A stretch of DNA of 64,000 nucleotides from Symsagittifera roscoffensis (GCF_963678635.1 NC_087068.1:9988027-10052026), one strand, 5' to 3'. Shown: positions 43,561-56,200, counted from the stretch's first letter. A program made the numbers and translations. The notes: generated by a model from the letters alone, not told the origin.

Positions 43561-46500
43561 CGAAGTTAGCCCGGCTTGATGCTACATTGCGATTCAGAAA
43601 TGTATCGCAGATCTTTTATCTTTCATGAAACATGGATGCCAGTTCTACGCTTCCTCCATGAAAATTAAATTGATGTTTAATCCATGAATCAACGATGAAA
43701 TATGGATGTGAATTTTCTGAAACCATGTAGAGCCGTTTTTTTTTTCGAAAAAAAACCGCGCGTTTACGTGGTTTCTAGCAGTTTTCATACTGCAAGACTA
43801 TTTTAATCGTTTTTAATCGTTTGTGATGACACTGGACAACATTTTGAAAATAAATTCAAATTTCGTATAACATGAATTTTAGTTCAAACATCGATGTGAC
43901 ATAGATGTTTCATCCGATGTTACATCATTTTTTTCATAATTAAGAGTAAAAAAAATGAACATAGTTAAAACAGAACAAATCTATGTATTTCTGCGGGTAC
44001 ATCCCTGGAACATGTCAAAAAGAATGCAATAACAATGATACATTTTTGAATTGCAATGCAACTTCAACCCAGGAGGTGTTTTTTTTCTCAAACTTCACTG
44101 ACTGTTCAATTAGTTCTGCATTTTGCACAATCAGAACATAGCTGCCCAGTGCATGCAAATATGTGAAATTGGAAATTTTGTTTTGAAAATTCTCCACAAT
44201 GCGATGTTCAGGCCCGCATTTTGTCTTACAATTGATAAATGAGTTTACAACTCTTGTTAAATTGAAGACAAATTCGCTTCTTCAATTCATGGTTCTGGAC
44301 GTCGGCAGCGTGAAAAATTCTAGGGAGTTGTATAGCAAAAGACTCTTTTTATCGTTGATCACGCCGGTCGCCGTTAACTCTCTTTCTTCTTAAAGCCATT
44401 CATGGATAGTTTCAAATAGGCTGCGCTGGTCGTGGACAAATCTCCTCGAAATGTTGACTTTGCCCGGGTTGACGTCCATAGAAGAAAAGAGCTTATCATA
44501 CAGTTTCATATATGAAGTCTATGGAAAAAATTATTATCATACAATATTCATGTATCAAAATTGTAGAGTAGTCATTTTGTCATAAATGAAAATTTTATGA
44601 TATGCATTTTTTCATAAACACAAATAAAAATTTGAGTTAAAAATTTTTTTCTCCCCTTTTTGGCTGCAAACTAGCTGTTATTTTAAAATATAAATTTTAC
44701 GAAAAAAAAATTGCAAGCAAAATTTGACCTTTTTGTGTTTATAACGTAGTCCAGGATGAGTTTCTCACCCAAAAAATCCAAAAATCACAAGAAAGTGCTT
44801 TTTTTGTAAACACGATTATTGTCTTTTGTTTCATTTGCTAAAATAAAAATAAGTTTGTAAAAAAACTGGACTTATTTTTCTCAACCATCATAATTTCAAA
44901 CTAAAAATTATCAAGCGATATTAAAAAAGTTACTTTTTTGGTATATATTTCCAAGTGAAAATGTAAAAGTTAACTTTTATAACTAAAATCACTAAATGCA
45001 GTTTATCTGCATGGTAACTGCCAGTTACACTCTGGGTTTTCTCAAGTCAAGAAATCCTTGATTAGTGTTTCGGTTGAAACACGAAATTTTGAGAAAATTT
45101 TTTTTGTATTTTCATTTATGGAAAAAAAGTTTCTCATACACTTTTATAGTATATGGAAAAAATACTTATCATACAATTTCATTTTATGGAAAAAAGCTTA
45201 TCATACAGTTTCATATATGGAAAAAATGCTTATTTTGCTATTTTCATACATACACTTACTCTATGAAATTGTATGAAAGAGTATGATAAGCATTTTTTTC
45301 ATAATGAAAAATGTATGATAACCATTTTTTGCCAACACGGGTGGTTTAGAAACAGTAAATTTTAGTCGCATGGGTCTGGAAAATTTCTTTTTTGGCGGCC
45401 TATAATTTTCCATTTACATTAGAAACCAAAGGGATCAGCAACTAGTCATCATAATATCTTGCATATAATTTTTGAAGCAGGAAAATTTGCAAAATGGGGC
45501 AAGAAAAATCCAGCTATGGAGCAGTTTTCACTCTTTTTTTTTTTAATTTCAGAATTTGAATTGAATGTCACTTGGAATGAAGTGACATTTAAATCAATCG
45601 TGTGTTTTTGTTATGGTTGTTTTTATTATGAGGCCGAGCTGCGCACTTGATGGCTGCAAATATTGGTGTCTTTACGTCTTTGGAATTCAGTGATAATTTC
45701 TTAAACATGATCCGAAACTTAAGTGGATTTCACTTACAATATATCCGTGGATTCGCAAAAAGTTTTGGATACCGCCAATGAAAACGGACCGTAATTTTGT
45801 TAACTGCACAAAAACTGAACCAGTTCTTGTGTTAGCAGCATTGAACTTAAGCTACAATTATTAGCGAGAGAATGCAGAAATTCATAGCAAGTGTTTAACC
45901 ACTGTTAGCAGACAAAGAACACATCATTATCTTCGTTCAATTTAACTCGTAGGTGTGCCCATTTAGCCATTGGGATATATTTCCCAGCAAGCCGTTTTTG
46001 GGATCATATTTTGGGAAACTAATTTAAAAACAAAATAAGCAAAATCATTTTTCGATTTTAGTAGTTTTTGGTGTGGTTTGATAATTTGACTGTGTCTATA
46101 TATGTGACTTTCTATGCTGATAACTACTTATCGGCACATGAAACCAATTTCGAACCGTTGTGGACAAAATCTTTGAACTCTTATCACTTAGTTTGGACTG
46201 ATTTTTGAATCCAAAATGGGTTTAAAATTGAAGCCTGCTTTAAAAAATTGGATTAAAATCCAGCTTGAAAAGTTTTAAATCTTGCACTTGTCTTAAAATA
46301 TTTCAAAAAGGCTAAACTGAAATGATTTTCACGTATAATTCAACCTTGTTATCCATGAATTAGCTTGCTTCTATTTGCTTGCCTTCTTTTAGTTCTTTAT
46401 ATTAAAAAGGTGTTCATCGTTTCAGTATTCATTCGCTCAGTTTTTGGGATTTGGCAAGTCACTCGAAACTGATCGCAGTAAGTGAGACTGAACTGCTATC

Positions 46501-47330
46501 AGTCAATGAGTGTGAATGGTTAGCAGTAATTGAAATTAAATTGATGACAATTCATGAGATTGAACTGTTGAAAAGTTTCACTGGTGACGAACAGCAAAAA
46601 GTTATTTGATTTAAAAAGTCCACTTTTCGAAGATTTAACTAAAATTGTACATGTTATTAGAATCAGCTTACAAAATGAGGAGTCCGCTTACAATTTGCGA
46701 ATTCCGCTAACTTTTTGTAAGTTCCACTTACAGTCGCTGAGTCTGTTACAGTGTACATTTTCAAACAAAATATAGTTTGTTTGTGGACTCTACAAACTGA
46801 TCCGGATTCCGCAAACTCTGTTGCGGATTGCGCTTAGCTGAGTTTGGAGCAATTTTTAAAAATTGAGTGCCAGCAAACTTGTATTTTTATTGCTCGCATT
46901 TGGGTTCTTAGTTGAAGTTCACTTCAAAATTATTTACTAATATCAAATTTACCTTCTCCTTTCACGAAAATGCTTGTGCTGTAAATCATGCGAATGATTA
47001 AGAGTAATGAAAGTAGTGAAGGCTCTTAAATAGGTCTTGCTGATTTTTTTTCATCAGTTTGGAAACAGGTCATACTTTTTAGAACTTCCAGAATTGAGTA
47101 AGTTTAAACAAAAATGATTTGAGTAAGTTTGTAAAATTTCATAAACGTTTATTGTCTTGTTTTTTTATATTGAGTTTTTATTCTGATTCGGAAATTGAAA
47201 TTCAAAAAAATTTAATGTGATGTATTTTTTTTTTCAAATTTGAATTCTTTTTTAAAATTACTTTTCAAATTTTCTTTTTGTTTCGGTATTTCTAAGCTCT
47301 CTAGTTCATTCTAATTACATGTGAGATGTT
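43561..47330. other. Gene-poor AT-rich region
   Basis: Apart from the short repeats at 45115-45330, the dispersed repeat fragment at 45630-45650 and imperfect ~28-bp repeats near 46445-46570, I see no gene. Open frames at 44015-44393, 45459-45650 and 46584-46775 lack recognisable features. Confidence 0.5.
45115..45330. repeat. TATGGAAAAAATGCTTATCATACAATTTCA tandem/foldback repeats
   Basis: Four imperfect direct copies of a ~32-bp unit (about 45115, 45150, 45185, 45215) are followed by two inverted copies (TATGATAAGCATTTTTTTCA at about 45280, and TGTATGATAACCATTTTTTG at about 45312). The array can fold on itself. Related copies occur at 44490-44560. Confidence 0.65.
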
Positions 47331-47351
47331 TTAAGAGATGACAGGCGTGAG

Positions 47352-47672
47352 ATAAACTATTTGGAACTGTGGAATCCTTATTCTCGCTTTGATTTGGAAT
47401 ATGAACTCGACCTGATCTTGTATGTTAGAAAAGAACATAGAGAAGGCTTATACATCTGGACGGACTGGGTGATGGATAGCGATGGAAAATTCGTAGATGC
47501 CCTTATGCCCGTAAATACTATTCCTGAGGATGAAAGGATGTGGGCAGAAGGAGAGCCCAAGGCGGGCAGCGAGAATAAATGCGTTGTGGTTAACAAGAAT
47601 GCGTCTCTAGTCAGTGTGCCCTGCAATAATTGGGCAGAAAAGTATAGAGTGTACACTTATTGTTGTTTCTAG
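47352..47672 (+). CDS. C-type lectin-like domain exon (partial)
   Basis: Open from about 47325 with no ATG at its start, so probably an internal or terminal exon. It encodes YIWTDWVMDSDGKFVDALMP, then MWAEGEPKAGSENKCVVVN and VPCNNWAEKYRVYTYCCF before TAG at 47672. The W-x-GEP loop, the two spaced Cys (ENKC, VPC) and the WxxY/C end match the C-terminal half of a C-type lectin fold, which binds carbohydrates or proteins outside the cell. The GEP triplet corresponds to the EPN/QPD sugar-specificity loop but with Lys in place of Asn. The N-terminal half and signal peptide are not visible nearby. It is the only convincing host gene here, and may be a gene fragment. Confidence 0.6.
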   Translation: MNYLELWNPYSRFDLEYELDLILYVRKEHREGLYIWTDWVMDSDGKFVDALMPVNTIPEDERMWAEGEPKAGSENKCVVVNKNASLVSVPCNNWAEKYRVYTYCCF

Positions 47673-47679
47673 ACTATTG

Positions 47680-48170
47680 TAGACAAGCTACGAAAGAAAC
47701 CAAAGCTACAAAAAAATGATAATAGAACGTTTTTTTTAAATTAGATTAGACAGCTCAGAACCCCCTTTTTGAAAAACGAAGTTAGTTGAGAAAAATGCGC
47801 GAACCAGAAATCGAGAAAAATTGTATATCATAACTGAATAATCAATTTTATTTGATCATTTTGTTTCCGACCTTATATTTGAGTTGCGTATAAGTTGTGC
47901 TAATCAAACAAAAACAATTTAGCGGTTTTCAAATCAATTCAAAGTTATGAGACTTTTTCTTTGTATTTCTGATATTTCTGAGAGTGTTGGTGATGATGCA
48001 TTTTTTTTTAAATCTTCTTTTTGTCAATAAAATTTTAGCACTTAGTTTCATTTTGCTGGTTTTTTTGTTCTAGACAACAATTTTTATCCTTCATAAGATA
48101 TATTTATAGTGTGAAATCATTTTGGCAAAGTAAGAAATTTTAGTCGATTATAAACGTCTGAACTTATTTT
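47680..48170. other. AT-rich sequence after the lectin exon
   Basis: No gene or repeat seen. Confidence 0.5.
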
Positions 48171-48208
48171 CTGAAAAAATTACGATTAATAGTAATGGAT
48201 TATGATTG

Positions 48209-48292
48209 AGATAACAAGACTGCGCTTAAGAGATAACAAGACTGCGCTTATCAGGGTGAAGCCCTGAATGTTCCGACTGCCTTGTAAGTTCT
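48209..48292 (+). repeat. Dispersed repeat with TCAGGG..CCCTGA hairpin
   Basis: A 22-bp direct repeat (AGATAACAAGACTGCGCTTA, twice) is followed by TCAGGGTGAAGCCCTGA, a perfect 6-bp stem with a 5-nt loop, and GTTCCGACTGCCTT. Relatives lie at 49391-49450 and 59415-59470 (same strand) and 49881-49926 (inverted). A small non-coding repeat family. Origin unknown. Confidence 0.6.
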
Positions 48293-49078
48293 ATGGAGCA
48301 AAAAATAACGCAATAAAATAAAATGAAATAAAAAAAGAAAAAATCAAAAATCAAAAAGTTGAGATCACCCCACACGCCATTTAAAGTACAAAGGGATAGT
48401 GTTCGCTCCTAGTAACAAATCAAATATGGCAAATAAGCTTCCTTCAACTAATTTGAAACGGTTTCTAAAACGGATAAACACTCCACGTTAATAGCGCGAA
48501 ATAGATCTCACGTTAATTGTCCCAAATTGGCCAAAATGGAAATCCTTAACTTTACGAAAAATGATCACAGGTAAAAAAAAACGTTCCAAATTAAAGCTCA
48601 GGATGACAATATCGTTTCAATGATATCAAAAAATTGCGTCAAAAATTGCTAATTAAAGAGTCGAGAATTGACTGAAGGAAAAAAAACACCCCGAGCACAA
48701 ATATTACGTTACTTACGTTACCTAAGTCGGAACAATAATCTTTAAAAAAAATGACGGCTATAATCGATCGTGAAACTCTTGAAAACCTAATTAGGGTTAT
48801 AATCGTCTCAAGATCTGCATAAAAATTGATAACTCAAGCCTATACTCAAATGCAAATTTTGGTTAAAACGCTCGCTACTACGATCGCTTGGTGAGTATAT
48901 AACTTTTTTATAAACCAATAACGGTGAACAGAACATCTTAGTTTTCAGAAAACTTGATTCACAGCACTGAAAATTAGTCAGTTGATTAACAATTTGGCTC
49001 TTTTCTATAAAAGCAGTTATTTCATTTGGTTTTATCGGTTTTTGAATTCCATTTTTTGTTTCAATTGTTTATTTCAAT

Positions 49079-49345
49079 CGGAAATTTTAGAGCTAGCGTT
49101 AAATTTTTCAATTGGAAATTATCGGAGCTAGCATTAAAAAATTCAATTTGAAATTATCGGAGCTAGCATTAAAAATGTTTTATTGAAATTTTTGAGATAT
49201 ATACTATACAGCAAGATTTTAAAAATGCATATATTTTTATGATATATTATAAAACACTCAAAAACTTAACTTATTTGATATATCTCAATATTAAATTTTA
49301 AAAGTGTATCGTTCAATATTAAAAGTGTATCGTTCAATCTATTGG
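49079..49345. repeat. Short tandem repeats (ATCGGAGCTAGCATTAAAAA x3; AAAAGTGTATCGTTCAATAT x2)
   Basis: About 37-bp units near 49079-49190 built on TCGGAGCTAGCATTAAAA, and a ~23-bp duplication near 49297-49340. Non-coding. Confidence 0.65.
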
Positions 49346-49852
49346 TGTTCTGATGTGAGAAAGTTCTTGGTTGTTGTTTCTCAAGGCAATAAACAACAAG
49401 GCTGCTCGTATCAGAGCGAAGCCCTGAAGATCCAACTGCCTTCCAAGGTCTCTAGAGCAGTAATAACTTGAAAAAACTAAATATAAAAAAAAATGAAATT
49501 TATTTCTTCAAAAATTTGAAATTTTTCGTAAAAATCATCCAACCACACGCCATACAAAGTGAGAGATTTTGCTCCTATTAACAAATCAATTATGGCAAAA
49601 TAGCTTCCTTCAGCCAATTTGAAACTATTTCTAAGATGGATTAAATCTGCTCTTACAGGTTAATGGCGCTAACTATTTCGAGCGTTAATTGTCCCAAACG
49701 TGGCAAAATGGCAATATTTAAACCCCCATCGCTTCGAAAAAAAAATGATCACAGGTGAAATAACTATTAAAATTTAAGCTCATGACTACAATACCCTTTG
49801 ATTGATATTTAAAAATTTTGTCAAAAATGGTTGGTTGAAAGTCGAAACTTGT

Positions 49853-49926
49853 GCTAATCAAAGGATGACTAGCAAAAAATTCAGGGCTTCACCCTGATAA
49901 GCGCAGTCTTGTTATCTCTTAAGCGC
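49853..49926 (-). mobile_element. 74-bp insertion flanked by 15-bp direct repeats
   Basis: AAAGTCGAAACTTGT occurs at 49838-49852 and again at 49927-49941, immediately either side of the insert. The tandem partner copy (48.6 kb) has no insert. The insert contains the inverted 47-bp core of the hairpin repeat. A long duplication suggests target-primed retroposition, as for SINE/LINE fragments, but no poly-A tail is seen. Confidence 0.55.
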
Positions 49927-50009
49927 AAAGTCGAAACTTGTCAGAAGGAAAAAATCCGGAGCACAAATATTTCGTTAATTTTGTTACGAAAGTCGGAACA
50001 ACAATCAAT

Positions 50010-51830
50010 ACAAAACACAAAAATCGAATTCCTAATTTATCTCCAACATTCATTACAAAAGTATGTAAGTTTGTGATTCGCAGAGAGCTATGAAAGGTTA
50101 TCAGGCCTGTCGTCTGAGCATAGTACGTTTGTCTTATTCGTTTCCTTGCTTTATACGAGTAAAACTGTTTCTCAAATAATTTTCTTCATGTAGAAACTGC
50201 TAATCACTTCGGTCTAATTGCTTAATTCATTCATAATATCATACATTTTGGGGGGGGGGATTGGAACTGTATGGAACCTGCATGATGAGTATTTTTTCCA
50301 TAAAAAAGTTGTACGTTTAAGAACCCGAGATTTTTTTTAGCAAAACTACCTGTGAAAAAACATTGTTACCCCAAGACAATTTACCCAAAAACTTGAAAAA
50401 AGGAATTTATATAATTAAAAAATTTAAGTTATTAATTTTGAATCATTTTGACAAAAAAAGATCGAAAAACGTTCAGCTCTGCTTCTTACAAAATCTTGTA
50501 ATGGTTCTAGTTAAGAACTCTATATTTTGTGCTGGCTTTTTGGGACTGGTTAATGTTTGATTTTGTTTTTCTTACTTCCCAAAAAAATGAAATGTATAGT
50601 CTCAGAGGAGAAGTTCATAATATTGTCGAATTGTATCGTAAGAAAAACTTCTGTATGCAAAAAGTGATATGAAATTCAGGGTAAAAAGTAGATTGTGGTG
50701 GAAACAGGGATAGATTCTTGAAGCATCATTGTTTTGCTGGATGATCTCCGACAGTTGTTGTTCAAAATGTGGTTGTAATATATGCTGATGACAAGATTAT
50801 CGTCGGCTCCTCTCTTATGAGAAGAACCAGAACGCGATGAAAAACGTCTCAAATTAAATTTAATGAAAACAGTTGGCCAATAAACAAGACTACACTTAGA
50901 CCAATTGTCTTTCGAAATATTACAGATAGCTTTTGTCGTTTTTTAAGTATTTTTATAGACAGCATTCCAAATTTCAAATTCATATTTTAGACTTGTTTCT
51001 TTTCTTTCTCATAAACGGAACCTATTTGACATATATTTTTTGTGCAAATTTACGGAACACATATTCAGCCACTCCATCAGCACAAAATCTTTTTGAAAAA
51101 AAAAACACTTTTAAACCTTACAAAGTGTTTGCACGTTAAACATGATTACATCCTCAGAACAAATTTCACTAGCGCAAATTTTATGAGATGTGTTCAAAAA
51201 GAAAAAATTACAATACCTGTTTCATACTTGATATTCCTGTGTATGAAAAAGGTACAAAAATAGCTGAAACTCTGAGAAGGAAAGAAGGCGAATTAATAAT
51301 TGAAGTCATATCTAGAGATGAAATTTATAAAAAGTTGATAAAAAGGAATGCGTTGAACAAAATCAGTACAAAATGGAAGCATTAGAAAAAGTGTTGAAGC
51401 AACTTTGGCGGTTGAACAAAAACGTTTATTTCACTTTACAAAAGATTAATCAGAAAGTTATCTCCGTGGTAAAAGTAGTGAACTAAAAGGTTTTCTTCAT
51501 AAAATCAGATCTCTTTACATCCGCGATTCTCAAAATTTTTAAACTGTTTTTAGGCAACAAAAGCACAAAACAAAAACCTCAAGAAAAGGTAGCGTATCCG
51601 AATTGATTGTTTTCTTGTGTATCCTTAGAGCAGATCAATGGCCTAACATTGACCACTCAAAGCAGTGCTTTGATAGTAAAAAAATTCTTTAAAAATATAT
51701 TTTAAATGTCTTTGATCCGCCTCGGAAATTAATACATAAGTGGTTCGAGCAAAAATCTGCAATTTGCTAGTTCTGGTCAGCTTCTTATTCACATTAGTTG
51801 CACGAAACAAAATTTAAAAAAACAATTAAT
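50010..51830. other. AT-rich region without recognisable genes
   Basis: Contains a G10 run (50251-50260). Open frames at 50363-50560 and 50933-51385 have no domains. One of them (51188-51385) is charged and helical but unsupported otherwise. Confidence 0.45.
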
Positions 51831-53115
51831 TTTTCTGCCGACTGGAGTCTCATAGGCAGCAATCACGACGACCACAAAATAATATTTTTGCGTCAGCGTT
51901 CAAGATAACATTGACTTTCGACTGCTTAACATGAGTTCTGCCTGTAAAAGTCAAGATAGTTTTTGCTGGCCATCAACTGCTTAGCTCTAAGTTCTGCCTG
52001 TTAAAGTCACTATAACATTGACCTTCGACTGCTTAACACTGAGTTCTACCTGTTAAAGTCAAGATAAAATTGACCTTCGTCTGCTTAACTCTGAGGTATA
52101 CCTGTTAACGTCAAGATAACTTTGGCCATCGACTGCTTAACTCTGAGTTCTGCCTGTTAAATTCAAGATAGCATTGACCTTCGTCTGCTTAAAACTGAGT
52201 TCTACCTGTTAAAGTCAAGATAAAATCGACCTTCGTCTGCTTAACTCTGAGTTCTGCCTGTTAAAGTCAAGATAGCATTGACCGTCGTCTGCTCAACACT
52301 AAGTTCTACCTGTTAAAGTCACGATAAAATCGACCTTCGTCTGCTCAACACTAAGTTCTACCTGTTAAAGTCAAGATAAAATTGACCTTCGTCTGCTGAA
52401 CTCTGAGTGCTACCTGTTAAAGTGATAAAAATACTGATCTTCGACTGCTTAACACTGGTTTCTGTCTGTTACAGTCAAAATAAAACTGAATTTCGACTGC
52501 TTAACTCTTAGTGCTGCACGTTACTGTCAAGAAAATATTGACATCCGATTGCTTAACTCTGAATTTAATCGAGAAAATAATCAAACCCGATTAAGTTATC
52601 TGCCGACTGGAGTCTCATAGGCAGCAATCAAAACGGACGACCACGAAATTAAGTTTGCTTTACTCTAAGTTCTGTCTGTTCAAGTCAAGATAAAATTGAG
52701 CATCGGCTAATTAAAATTAAGTTCTGCCTGTTCAATTCAGAATAATATTGACCTTCGACTGCTTAACTCTGAGTTCTACCTGTTAAAGTTAAGATAACTT
52801 TGACATTCGACTGCTTAATTGTGTTTCTGCCTGTTAAAATTAGGTTAAAAATGACCGTCGACTACTTTACTCTGAGTTCTGCCCGTTGAACTAAAGATAG
52901 TTTTGACCAACAGCTATTTAACTCTGTCTGTTACTGTTCTGCCTGTTAATGTTAAGACATTTGTAACTTCGACTGTTTAATTCTACTTTTTGCCCGTTAT
53001 ATTCCCAATAAAATGACTTCCGACTGCTTTATAATGAGTTCTGCCTGTTAATGTTGCAATAATTTTTAACCTTCCACTGCGTAAATCCGAGTTCTGCCTG
53101 TGAAAGTTCAGATAA
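51831..53115. repeat. Minisatellite, 52-bp unit, about 20 copies
   Basis: The unit reads approximately GACCTTCGACTGCTTAACTC, then TGAGTTCTGCCTGTTAAAGT, then CAAGATAAAATT. Order and spacing are regular from about 51910 to 53115, with decay toward the right. Two copies of another block, CTGCCGACTGGAGTCTCATA with GGCAGCAATC and CGACGACCAC, lie at 51834-51880 (left border) and 52600-52650 (inside). These suggest a higher-order duplication. The array ends about 55 bp before the LTR of gypsy relic 2. Confidence 0.85.
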
Positions 53116-53169
53116 TATGGGCCTTTTTTTCTCAAACCTCGTTGAACTGTTTTTTATATTCGAATTTGT

Positions 53170-53360
53170 TGTGAACTGATTTGTACCAATCCGATTGATT
53201 AGATTTAACAGGTCCTTGTCTGACCTTCAACGTAAACCACTCTTTCTGAGTGATCTTTATCATCTTCATTTTAATGTTTCAAAAATTAAGTACTTCCTTT
53301 ATTTTAACTGATTGTTATTTCTTTCATTTATATGAGCCTTAGCATTAAAAAAATTCATCA
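53170..53360 (+). repeat. 5' LTR of gypsy relic 2
   Basis: Begins TGTGAACTGATTTGTACC and ends AAATTCATCA, directly before the primer-binding site. It aligns with 57752-57930 with many substitutions. Confidence 0.6.
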
Positions 53361-53769
53361 TGGCGCAATCAGCAAAAACTAATATACCATGAGTGAACCG
53401 AAACGTTTTGGCAGAACCATACAATTGACACTCAAATTCTTTGGGAAGATTGGAGCGACTTATTTCAATCAGCAAAAATAGCTAAAGAAAAAACTATCAT
53501 CGATCTTTTGCTAAATCCGATGGAAAAACACTAAGTAATCCGCAAAATATTGAAAATACCCATAATGCATCCGAAGGAAGCAGACGAGAAAATTAGATTG
53601 AAGTTTTATCCCATCCTTGTATCGGAAGGAAAGAGAACTTGTTGCCAGAAATTCAAAAAAAATTAAAATCTTTGACTTTCATTCAAGAAATTTTGGATTC
53701 TCTTATTCATCTTTTGCATCAGAAAAAATCAAAAAAGGCCCAATGCAAAAAGGCAGATAAAATTTGTCT

Positions 53770-53900
53770 AAATGTTTAAATCATCTCTGCAAGTCCTGTT
53801 AGTTTTTTATGTTAAAAAAACGTTTTACACGAGCTAAAGTTGAACGACCAATATGTTAGCGTTCGGCCACTGAATAAAGCAACAAAAATTTATACTGCGG
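53770..53900 (+). pseudogene. Protease remnant of gypsy relic 2
   Basis: IISASPVSF at 53780, then after a stop KNVLHELKLND and VRPLNKATK. These line up with IDSASPVSF, KDLLHELKIRD and LKPVDEITK of gypsy 1. The catalytic Asp is now Ile. Confidence 0.65.
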
Positions 53901-54959
53901 GTTTGTCTTTACGGTGATCAAAATACATAGAAAAATTACAGTCCTAATATTTTCCAATGAAAGGTACATTAAACATTGCACCGTCTTTTTGGCTTTCTGA
54001 CAGAGGACCACGAAACAAATTTTCGGTAAAGAAAATGTGCCCAAATAAGATTCGAATTGGCCCAGAAAAACTGTCTATACCACACATCAACAAGAAGCAG
54101 CGGGCCAGTAACATCTTTCAAACCTACTTGCCCTTTTAGAAGACCTACTTTGAGAGATGTTTAAGATTGAGAAAAAAATCGCCCCGAACATTTGAGCAGA
54201 GGAACCCAAGGATGAAATGTGGAGTTTTTCGAAAGGACATCTGTCAGTCTGCCCAGCTAGGGATGTTATTGCCAAACTCCTTAACATAAAAGACACCTCG
54301 CAGCAAAAAATTGTAAGCCTGAACATAGAAATCTAAATATTGTAAATAGGCCCATTGTAATTAGCGCAGATGAAGATAACCCGTTGGATCACATTAATAA
54401 CCCGTAGAAATTGATGATACACATTGAGAGAATTGTCGAGCAGTAAACGCATTTTCCATTGTTATAGCCAGACTCTTAAACACAAGGGACCCTACACACA
54501 CAGACGTAAGCGTAAGCGTTGAAATATAACATTTTAAATAGACCTGTTTTTAATAGCGCAGATGAGAAAAGTGTGTCAAAACACACTGATATATATTTTG
54601 ATTATAAATATAGAGAAAAATTTGAAGTGATAAGCGCAAGCTCAGAAGCCGGAGTAAGAAAAACGACTACTGCTCGGTGCTAAACGTCAAATTCGTTTAT
54701 TATGAGGACGGTAAAGATTCAAAAAAGAATTACTACACATGGAGTTCCGAAACAAAAATTAGTTGAGAGAGGACCGAGAGAGAAACATTCTCGGTAACGA
54801 TAACCTTCCCAAAGTCGGATTCAAAGTCGCCCTGAAACAATCCATACCACATATCATCAATACCCAGTATATCAACTAATACCAAAAATCTACATGCCCT
54901 ATTTAAAATGAGATATAATCCATTTTAAACAGTTTTAAGGAATTTTTCTTTTCGATCAG

Positions 54960-56200
54960 AAAAACCACCGATCATATAAAAAATCTCACACTTCCTTGAT
55001 CCACTGAAACCCATTCATTTTCATCTTAACGGAAGAAGGGTACCAATTAACTTACTAAGCTCACTAAGGAAGTAACTTTTTTTAGATTGAAATTGGTATG
55101 AATTTTCAAACATTTCAAAAAGTCAGATGAAACCGTTTTATTGGTTATATTGCTATAACTTGTAAGAACGACAAATCTATTAATCAAGCCTTAGACTCGA
55201 AACTCAGAAACAAACATATTTACAAGAATAAAGATCGGATGCCCATTAATCATAGGCTACTAGATGGTGTCGCCATTAAATTATCTCAAAAACCCGTCGG
55301 AGACGTTTGATTTACAAAACTTGACTTAAAGAACGCTTATAGCTAGTAGTCCTTTAATAATTTTCCACGCAAATAGTGCAATTTTAGAAACCCTGTTGCG
55401 ATATAATGCTTTTACTTGGTTCTTACGGATTGGAAGATAAACCCAAAGAGCAAAGGGTTATGGATTCAACCATTGGGATCATTCCGTGCGATAATTATTA
55501 CTTCAACAAAATTTCAATTGCCTCCAAAAGAGAGTTAGCTGAAAATAGTCAAATTATAAAGTTTTTATAAACTTTGGATTGTTACTAATTTAACAGAAAT
55601 TAACCAAACTGCAGAAAAAATTCATTGGCTTGGTTTTGAAATCTTAGACATGGGGGTTACTTCTTTGAAGGACAAGACGTTTGCTATCAAAATTTTTCCT
55701 AATCGAAACAAAAAGAAATTAGAAAGTAGGCTCATTATTCGGCATGATCAGCCAATACATTTGTTTTGAGCTAAGCCTAGCAACACCTCATAGCCCATTA
55801 GGAATGCTGGTAAGCAAAAATCAATATGCCATTGGAACAAAAGTCATACTATTGCACTACAAGAAATAGTGAAGCTTACCAAAAACACCCATTTTGACGT
55901 TAAACATCAAACAAGTGTTAATTCAGACGCAATACATAACGTTTTTGAGCTTCAACTCTATGGGATTGACTGGAAAACCGTATGTTTTGCGTCAAGCATT
56001 TTAAACCCTCACGAGGCAAAATATTCCACTAACGAACTAAAATCATTACGAGTGGCGTGGGCAGCAGAACTAAGAAAAATTACTTTTATAGTTCCGATTT
56101 TGAGATTCTTATTTTTCATAAAGCCTTCAAAGCCTTTTTCCACGCTTTATTCAAATCACAGTAATGAAACATGCCACAGCCGATTAATATGAAATGTAGA
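54960..56200 (+). pseudogene. RT and RNase H remnants of gypsy relic 2
   Basis: RT: KNDKSINQALDSKLRNKHIY at 55157, then VAIKLSQKPVGDV, a stop, and FTKLDLKNAYS, collinear with gypsy 1. WLGFEILDMGVTSLKDKTF lies near 55630. RNase H: HFDVKHQTSVNSDA, DWKTVCFASSILNPHEAKYS and TNELKSLRVAWAAE at 55869-56090. The YxDD box is not found. Confidence 0.75.

Larger units (their letters stand above)
48175..50010. repeat. Direct duplication of a ~570-650-bp segment (48175-48745 and 49360-50010)
   Basis: Parallel landmarks: GAAGCCCTGAA (48258, 49427), CACACGCCAT (about 48369, 49552), GTTAATTGTCCCAAA (48513, 49682), AATGATCACAGGT (48558, 49744), GAGCACAAATATT and AGTCGGAACAA near the ends. The copies are about 80 percent alike by eye, offset about 1170-1190 bp. 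The right copy has a 74-bp insertion (49853-49926). Confidence 0.75.

Noticed and set aside
45058-45286. Two overlapping frames with YGK/WKK repeats
   Set aside because: They are translations of the 32-bp TATGGAAAAAATGCTTATC repeat, open in several frames by periodicity.
48209-49926. Hairpin repeats at 48.2 and 49.9 kb as terminal inverted repeats of one transposon
   Set aside because: The right copy sits inside its own 15-bp duplication within a tandem duplicate, and another copy lies between them in direct orientation. Independent insertions fit better.
51188-51385. Charged frame containing VYEKGTKIAETL, like VHEKGTKIDQQYL of gypsy 1
   Set aside because: The similarity is limited to a few residues and not extended. 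Probably coincidence.
51831-53115. CRISPR-like array
   Set aside because: Unit and spacer are one continuous diverging 52-bp repeat, with no constant repeat and unique spacers. The DNA is eukaryotic.
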